Origin: Dolomedes plantarius
Lineage: Eukaryota; Arthropoda; Arachnida; Araneae; Dolomedidae
Assembly: GCA_907164885.2 (NCBI GenBank)
Contig: OU015498.1
Span: 88,251,142 to 88,315,141, forward strand
Length of the DNA: 64,000 nt
Direction of reading: 5' to 3'
The translations under genes were made by a program, and so were the position numbers. The first letter of the stretch is position 1, and each line of letters starts with the position of its first letter. Below the pieces are notes generated by a model. The model searched no databases. It was not told the DNA's origin and saw only the letters and a program-made list of their open reading frames with translations. This document shows, one piece after another, positions 58,296 to 64,000 of the stretch.

Positions 58296-59371
58296 TCTTG
58301 AAATAAAAAAATTCAAAATCGTCACTTGCAGAACGATTTCTTTCGAAAGAATTACAAACAAGTGGAAACCAAAAAATCTAATGTCACCAATAAGACATTT
58401 TATATACTGCGGTCAATGAAGTACATTTTTATTACGTAGAATAATATATAATACACTGCAAATGTAATCGGGTTAATAAAAATTTGGCGAATTGATACAA
58501 GATTTTTTTTTTTTTAGTTGAAAAGAGAGAATCTCAAGAAGTAAACAAAGTGTACCATGCGGTAAAAATTGCGATTCCGCTGTTTCCCTCCTCAGCGTTC
58601 TGTCTACTTGCGCCATCTAGTGTAAAATCTATTTAGTTTAATTTTGAAATGAAACCCGATGAATGGCAACATAAGATTTCGGGTCTGTTCAGGGCGGAGT
58701 CCGGTAGTGGAAGCGTGAAAGGAAAGATGGCGCTGAGACGGATATAAACCAATCATAGGCGTTAAAAATTTCGTTGCTAATCGTTTGGAGGTTCGTCATT
58801 GGTTAAATATATTTCAATGTGAACAGGCCCTTACTTTCGTCAAGCATTTTGAATTTTACCCTCCTTGACGTAAGCAGAACCGTAAACAAACAAACTGCCG
58901 CAGAGGGTCAAATCAGAGGGGCAGATTGATTATTGTCTTTCGTTATTTGCTTAATTCAAAAGATCAATCTGAATGGACTGATTACGCATATTTTCAGGGC
59001 GTGACATCACTTATCGCAGAAAGGTCCTTGTTAGGTGGGGCCTGTTTAATACGTCTCTCGTTTCAGAAGTTTCCTACATTTTTCTCAAACCACAAAAATT
59101 CCCACGGCAATGTGCGCTGTTAAACGATCAGACAACTACTAACAAATTTAATGCTTTTCCCATGATAAAGACTCAACATAATAAACTGAGATAAAGAAGG
59201 AAGAAAAATTAATATGAATATTTACCAAATGTTTGCTGAACGACAAAAACTAAGTTCCTTTTAAATTTTGCTCCCCTGGGACGTCAGAGTCCTATGCCTT
59301 TTGCTTTAGGTACAACAGAGAGAATGGGTGCGCATTGACATTGACATTGACATAAAACACTATAGAGGCAC
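58296..59371. other. MED21 upstream region
   Basis: Contains a less AT-rich part (58590-58930) with gcgccatctagtg (about 58611) and aagatggcgctgag (about 58733), a likely promoter area. No protein feature recognised in the short plus-strand ORF at 58926-59123. Confidence 0.4.
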
Positions 59372-59570
59372 TGTTAATAAACTGACAAACTTTTAGTAAA
59401 CTTACTCAAGAAACAACTACACTCTGGAGCCATTTACTCGAGCGTCACTTTATTTCAACAGCACATACACGTACACAGCAACTTGCAAGTGAAAGAGTGC
59501 TACGTACATTCTTCTTTTTATTCATTTTACAAAGGGCACGGAGCGCCATTTATTATTACAATTCGTAACA
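59372..59570 (-). repeat. Short LTR-like segment, minus orientation (uncertain)
   Basis: Bounded by tgtta...taaca. On the minus strand it starts TGTTACGAATTG and has AAATAAAGTGACG near the end, as a small LTR would. No matching target duplication. It may instead be the left part of the BEL 5' LTR. Confidence 0.35.
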
Positions 59571-60023
59571 CTCCTTTTGTTTGATTTTGAGTCTTGATGA
59601 CAAAAACCAAAGGTGGGAGGATGACCCGTTCTTGCCGGCAGGTGGCGGGACCTTCTACGTCCTTGTTTTGATTATTGCCTTGGCCTTGGAGGTTTGGCAT
59701 GTAGGAAAGAACTAGATCCATGGTCATGTGTTTTTTTGTACTCTATTCTCCCTTTTAGGTTGGAAGTAGTCGCTTAAAAGTGTTATTCTAAAGAAAGCTT
59801 TTATAGCTGATGGTTGTAATATTTAGACAGTGGTGTAATTCGCCTCTGAATGTGCTAGTTTCTTCATGTAAATCTTAAGAATAAATGTTTTGTGATGTAC
59901 AAAGACCATGATTTTGCCTGAATCCACACTGACTACAAAACAACGCCGGCGTAATCGAAAAGACCCGTCAGGTAAACTAAGATTTTAATTATAATTTCTA
60001 GTTTGGAATTTTGAGACGGGACA
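59571..60023 (+). repeat. 5' LTR of the BEL/Pao element (left edge unresolved)
   Basis: It ends ...GACGGGACA six bases before a primer-binding site and has an AATAAA (about 59880) in the expected R region. The left edge cannot be fixed because the 3' LTR lies beyond the window; 59372 is an alternative start. Confidence 0.6.
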
Positions 60024-60028
60024 TTTTT

Positions 60029-60046
60029 TGGCGCCCGAACAGGGAC
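60029..60046 (+). promoter_or_regulatory. Primer-binding site, tRNA-Lys type
   Basis: TGGCGCCCGAACAGGGAC is complementary to the 3' end of the lysine tRNA used by several retroviruses. It starts 5 nt after the LTR end. Confidence 0.9.
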
Positions 60047-60354
60047 GCCGGTCTTGAAAGTTGTTTTGAAGTAAAATATTGATATCCTTTAACTGATTGG
60101 ATAAATGAATGGAATATATTCTATATTTTTGAAGATGTTTATTTAAACAGTATTGAATTTTGAATACATATATTCTATATTGAAGAAATGTTTTATAGTA
60201 TTGAATAGAATTGTTTTCTATAAGTAACGGTTTTTTTAATAATCTGAAGTTAGTGAAGAATAATATTATCTTGTTTGAATTCGCAACGTTGTGTTTTCAT
60301 TTAATAAACTTTCGATTTATGAATATCTGTTGAAAGGGAAATTAGTCTTAAGCT

Positions 60355-62884
60355 ATGGATCAGCTAATTAAATTGCGTGGCTCTTATCGAGGTGCCTTTA
60401 CAAAATTTTCAGAAAAGGTGAAGGACTTTTTGAAATCAGAAGCCATTGATCTTGATTCTTGCGCCGGACTTTTGGCACAGCTGCAAGAAAAATATTCTAA
60501 AATTGAATCCTTTGATGAGGAAATTCTTAACACTTTGCGGAGCGACGAGAATTGTACTCAGAAAATGTTGAATCATGAAATCGAAAGTGCTGATAATTAT
60601 AGTGGTACCTTTATTGACTTAAAAACGAAACTTGAACGACGATTGAATTCTTCAGGAGATTTGAATGGAACACATATTGAAAGCGAAGCAAATTCCAAAA
60701 GAAATTTTAAACTACCAAAACTTGATTTACAAAAGTTTGATGGTAATCTAAAGGATTGGCTTTCGTTTTGGGGGTTATTTGAAAAAATTCATAACGATGC
60801 AAATATTTCGGAAGTAGACAAATTTCAATATCTTCTCCAATCGACTCAAAAGGGTTCAAGAGCTAGGGAAGTGGTGGAATCTTTTCCTGTAACAGCTGAA
60901 AATTATCAACAGGCTGTTGAATGTTTACACACGCGTTTTGGCCGAGAAGACGTATTAGTTGAAGTTTATGTCAGGGAATTGTTAAGCCTTGTGCTTGGTA
61001 ATACTTTAGGTCAGGAACATAAACTACCGATTTCGAAACTTTACGACAGATTAGAGACACAATTAAGATCTCTAAAAATGCTTGGCGTCACCAGTGACAA
61101 GTATGCGTCTATGTTGTACCCCTTAGTTGAATCCAGTCTACCAATTGAGCTTTTACGCATTTGGGAAAGACACTTAAATTCTGTTTCTCTTGGATCTAAC
61201 GATAAAACTTTTAATAAATTAGAAACATTGATGCAATTTCTACGTAATGAAATTCAAGGGGAAGAGAGAATTAATCTTGCTACAAGTGGCTTTGGGTTTG
61301 AAAACAAAGCAAAGAAATCTTTTCAAAATAAGTCCAAATATTTTCCAAATCAAAATAAAGCTATCCCAACTGGTATGGAACTTTTAACCTCATCCCAAGG
61401 TAAACAGAGTAGAGAACATGAGTGTGTATTCTGCGATAAGCCCCATCCCAGTGCGGAATGCAGAAAGGTAGTAAATTTAACTTATGAACAAAGAAAGCAA
61501 AGCCTTATGAACCGGGGAGGCTGCTTTAAATGCTTAAAATTGAACCATGTTTCTAGTTCGTGTAGAAGTAAATATAACTGCACGATTTGTGGAAAATCCC
61601 ACCATAGTCTCCTCTGCAGCAATAATCAAAAGTTCACTTCCAATACACAAGGTGTTAGGAGTGACAAAGCTACTTCCGTGCAAGACGAAACATTGGCTAA
61701 TGTTTCTTCGACTCCAAGAGTTTTGTTGCCAACACTCGTTGCCGTTTTGAAGGGTCACAACAGGAGTTTGAAAATCCGTGCAATAATCGATTCCGCATCA
61801 CACAGATCCTACCTGTTAGAAAGCACTGCGGAAAAGGTCGGCTACAAGTCGATTAGGAAGGAAAAATTGAAACATTCCTTATTTGGCGGTTCAAGCACGA
61901 ATACTTGTGAACACAATGTCTATAAAGCTTACCTCTCTGATATCGGTGACAACTACCGCTGTAATTTTGATGTTCTTAACCAGACTACAATTTGTCAAAC
62001 TATGCCACCTAGCACACAACTGTGTGAAGATGATTTGTCCGATATGGGGATACGTTTAGAAGATTGCCTTGGCCCCATAGAACTTCTCATAGGTGCAGAT
62101 GTGGCCGGTAAGCTAATGACAGGGAAATTGAAAAGACTTAAATCTGGTCTTACAGCTGTGGAAACAAAGTTAGGTTGGACGGTCTTGGGTCGTACAAAGG
62201 GACGTTCGGAGCAGACTGAAAACCTTGTAGTTACTTCGATGTTAGCTACAGATGTACGAATTGCAGACCTGTGGGAATTAGATAGCCTTGGAATCAGAGA
62301 TCCTGCCGAAAAACAATCCCAATTAGAACTTGAAGAGGCATCTGGAAAACATTTTGAAAAGACCCTAAGCAGAGATGGAGATGGCCGATACGTGGTCTCA
62401 TTGCCATGGATAGAGGGACACCAAGTTCTCTCAGATAATAAGGTTGTTGCTGAGCGAAGACTGAAATCAACTGTGAATGCTCTAAAAAATAAGGGCTTAA
62501 TTGAAGATTATGAAGAAGTCTTTAATGAATGGCTTGGTGAAAAAATAATCGAAGAAGTGAAACCCGATGAGTTAGAGAAGGCAAATTGTCATTACCTGCC
62601 ACATAGAGCAGTCATCAAGGAGCATTCGACGACGACAATTCGACCCGTTTTCGATGCTTCCGCGAAAGAAAAGGGTAGCTTCTCACTTAATGATTGTCTA
62701 ACTAAAGGCCCAAACTACATCAAGTTAATTCCGAGTGTTTTGAATAAGTTTCGTTTGAACAAGTACGGAGTGATTGCAGACATCCGGAAAGCTTTTTTGC
62801 AAATTGGAATAAATGAAGCGGATTGCGACTTTCTCAGATTTCTGTGGTGGGAGAATGGTGATCCTAACAAAAATGAAAATTTTC
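60355..62884 (+). pseudogene. BEL gag-pol, first part: gag, protease, RT start
   Basis: ATG at 60355. The BEL-type gag core includes L-P-K-L-D-L-Q-K-F-D-G at about residues 120-130. Three Cys/His knuckles lie between about 355 and 425 (C-V-F-C...C; C-F-K-C...C; C-T-I-C...C). A retropepsin-like centre I-I-D-S-A-S lies at about 475. A Pao-type linker region follows. RT fingers are at about 755-850 (I-R-P-V-F-D-A-S-A, A-D-I-R-K-A-F-L-Q-I). Near 62880 one base is gained or lost; the rest of the polyprotein is in the next frame, and the original frame stops at 62959-62961. Confidence 0.9.
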
Positions 62885-64000
62885 AGACATCGCCGAGTAG
62901 TTTTTGGGGTGAACTCCAGTCCATTCCTTTTAGGAGCTACCTTGAACTACCATTTAAGTAATGTTCCCGATTACTTGCAAGAGACAGCTTCCAAACTGAA
63001 GATGTCTATGTACGTGGATAACTGCGTTACGAGTTGTGACTCAGAAGAAGAAGTGATTAATTTTATTAAAGAATCAAAAGAGATCATGTCATCAGCATGT
63101 TTTGATCTTAGGGGTTGGATGGTTAATGATCTGCAACCAGAAACATCAGAAAATCTAGAAGAAACTGTCTCTGTTCTAGGATTAAATTGGAATGTTTCGG
63201 AGGATACTCTATACTGCGATCCGAAATTTAGTGATTACGAAGATGTAAATTTGAGCAAGAGAATTATTCTGTCTTTAGCTAGTCAGATATTCGATCCGAT
63301 AGGTTTTCTTTGTCCCGTGATTTTGATTCCAAAAATTTTATTACAAGAATGTTGGCGAAGAAAATTGCCGTGGGATGCCAGACTACCCAGTGATCTCGAG
63401 AAAAAATTCCAAAAATGGAAAAATGAATTGAAATTCATGCAAGATATCAGAATCCCTAGAAGAATATTGAGAAATTCTGATCTGGATACTAATTTGTCAT
63501 TTCACGTGTTTTGTGATGCGTCACAACACGCTTATGCAACCTGTATATATCTTAGACAAGAAAATGATTTTGGCGCTAAATGTCAATTGGTGCAAGCTCA
63601 TGCTCGTGTAGCACCTTTGAAATCTGTCTCAATTTCCAGGCTTGAACTCCTAGCATGTTGTTTGGGAGTTAGACTGATGAACTCTATTAAGAAAGATTTT
63701 CCTTACGAGAGAGCTCAAACTTTTTACTGGACAGATTCCATGAATGCTTTGTTCTGGATAAAAAACCAAGAAGCTTGGGCGGTGTTTGTTATGAACCGTG
63801 TTATTGAAATCAGATCTTTGAGCAGCACAGATGAGTGGAAATTTGTTCCAGGAAGTATGAATCCTGCAGACCTCCCGTCACGTGGTTGTAATGCTGATGT
63901 CCTACTCAAATCTGTCTGGTGGGAGGGTCCTGAGTTTCTGAAAACACCCATCAGTGAATGGCCAAAGCACAAAGCGTCCCCTGAAATGCATATCGTTAAC
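62885..64000 (+). pseudogene. BEL pol, second part: RT palm and RNase H (runs off window)
   Basis: Open from 62885 to the window end in the frame after the shift. It has F-G-V-N-S-S-P-F-L-L, then catalytic Y-V-D-N (a common BEL variant of Y-x-D-D) at about 63010. RNase H acids are in F-C-D-A-S, S-R-L-E-L-L, W-T-D-S and N-P-A-D-L-P-S-R-G. No stop in this part. Integrase expected beyond 64000. Confidence 0.9.

Larger units (their letters stand above)
59571..64000 (+). mobile_element. BEL/Pao LTR retrotransposon, 5' part
   Basis: Order: LTR, primer-binding site, 0.3-kb leader, gag with zinc knuckles, protease, RT, RNase H; integrase and the 3' LTR would lie beyond 64000. Protein motifs are typical of arthropod BEL elements. 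One frameshift in RT. Confidence 0.92.

Overview
The window is AT-rich animal nuclear DNA, most probably from an arthropod and perhaps an arachnid. Genes are split by GT-AG introns, operon features are absent, and transposable elements dominate: Gypsy, BEL/Pao, hAT, mariner, piggyBac, ISL2EU and a tRNA-derived SINE. The taxon is inferred from this repeat content and from protein resemblance, not from a marker gene.

Three host genes can be recognised. (1) A peripherin-2/ROM1-type tetraspanin lies on the minus strand, with exon 1 at 15556-16151 and exon 2 at 6182-6413; any further exon was not found. (2) The first three exons of a short-chain dehydrogenase resembling 15-hydroxyprostaglandin dehydrogenase lie on the plus strand at 19255-19347, 35597-35717 and 38631-38744. 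Its 16-kb intron 1 is packed with transposons, and two lesions suggest it is decaying. (3) An intact single-exon MED21 (Mediator subunit) lies on the minus strand at 57873-58295. Genes 1 and 2 are divergent, 3.1 kb apart.

Layout. 1-1909 is the 3' part of an internally deleted LTR retroelement. A mariner relic sits at 4022-4630. 6182-16151 is the tetraspanin gene, whose intron holds a fold-back element, a degenerate repeat block, a broken repeat-borne ORF and a hAT element beside the splice donor. 19670-33739 is a 14-kb unit with perfect 8-bp target duplications and inverted arms of about 0.8 kb. It carries a split THAP gene, an unidentified minus-strand ORF and a nested 7.3-kb Gypsy element. 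Two hAT remnants follow (34533-35331, 36746-37749). A TA-flanked transposon (38752-40370) contains another hAT (39048-39866). 40548-47027 is a nearly complete two-gene ISL2EU transposon. 47-58 kb is mostly empty AT-rich DNA with a SINE and a piggyBac remnant. From about 59.4 kb to the window end is the 5' part of a BEL/Pao retrotransposon.

The most notable object is the Gypsy element at 23159-30453. Its pol order is protease, integrase, reverse transcriptase, RNase H, with integrase upstream of RT. That is the Copia-like order known from the Gmr1 group of Ty3/Gypsy elements. Its LTRs are almost identical, yet its RT region carries a frameshift and a stop. The second is the 14-kb inverted-arm unit, whose superfamily I could not settle.
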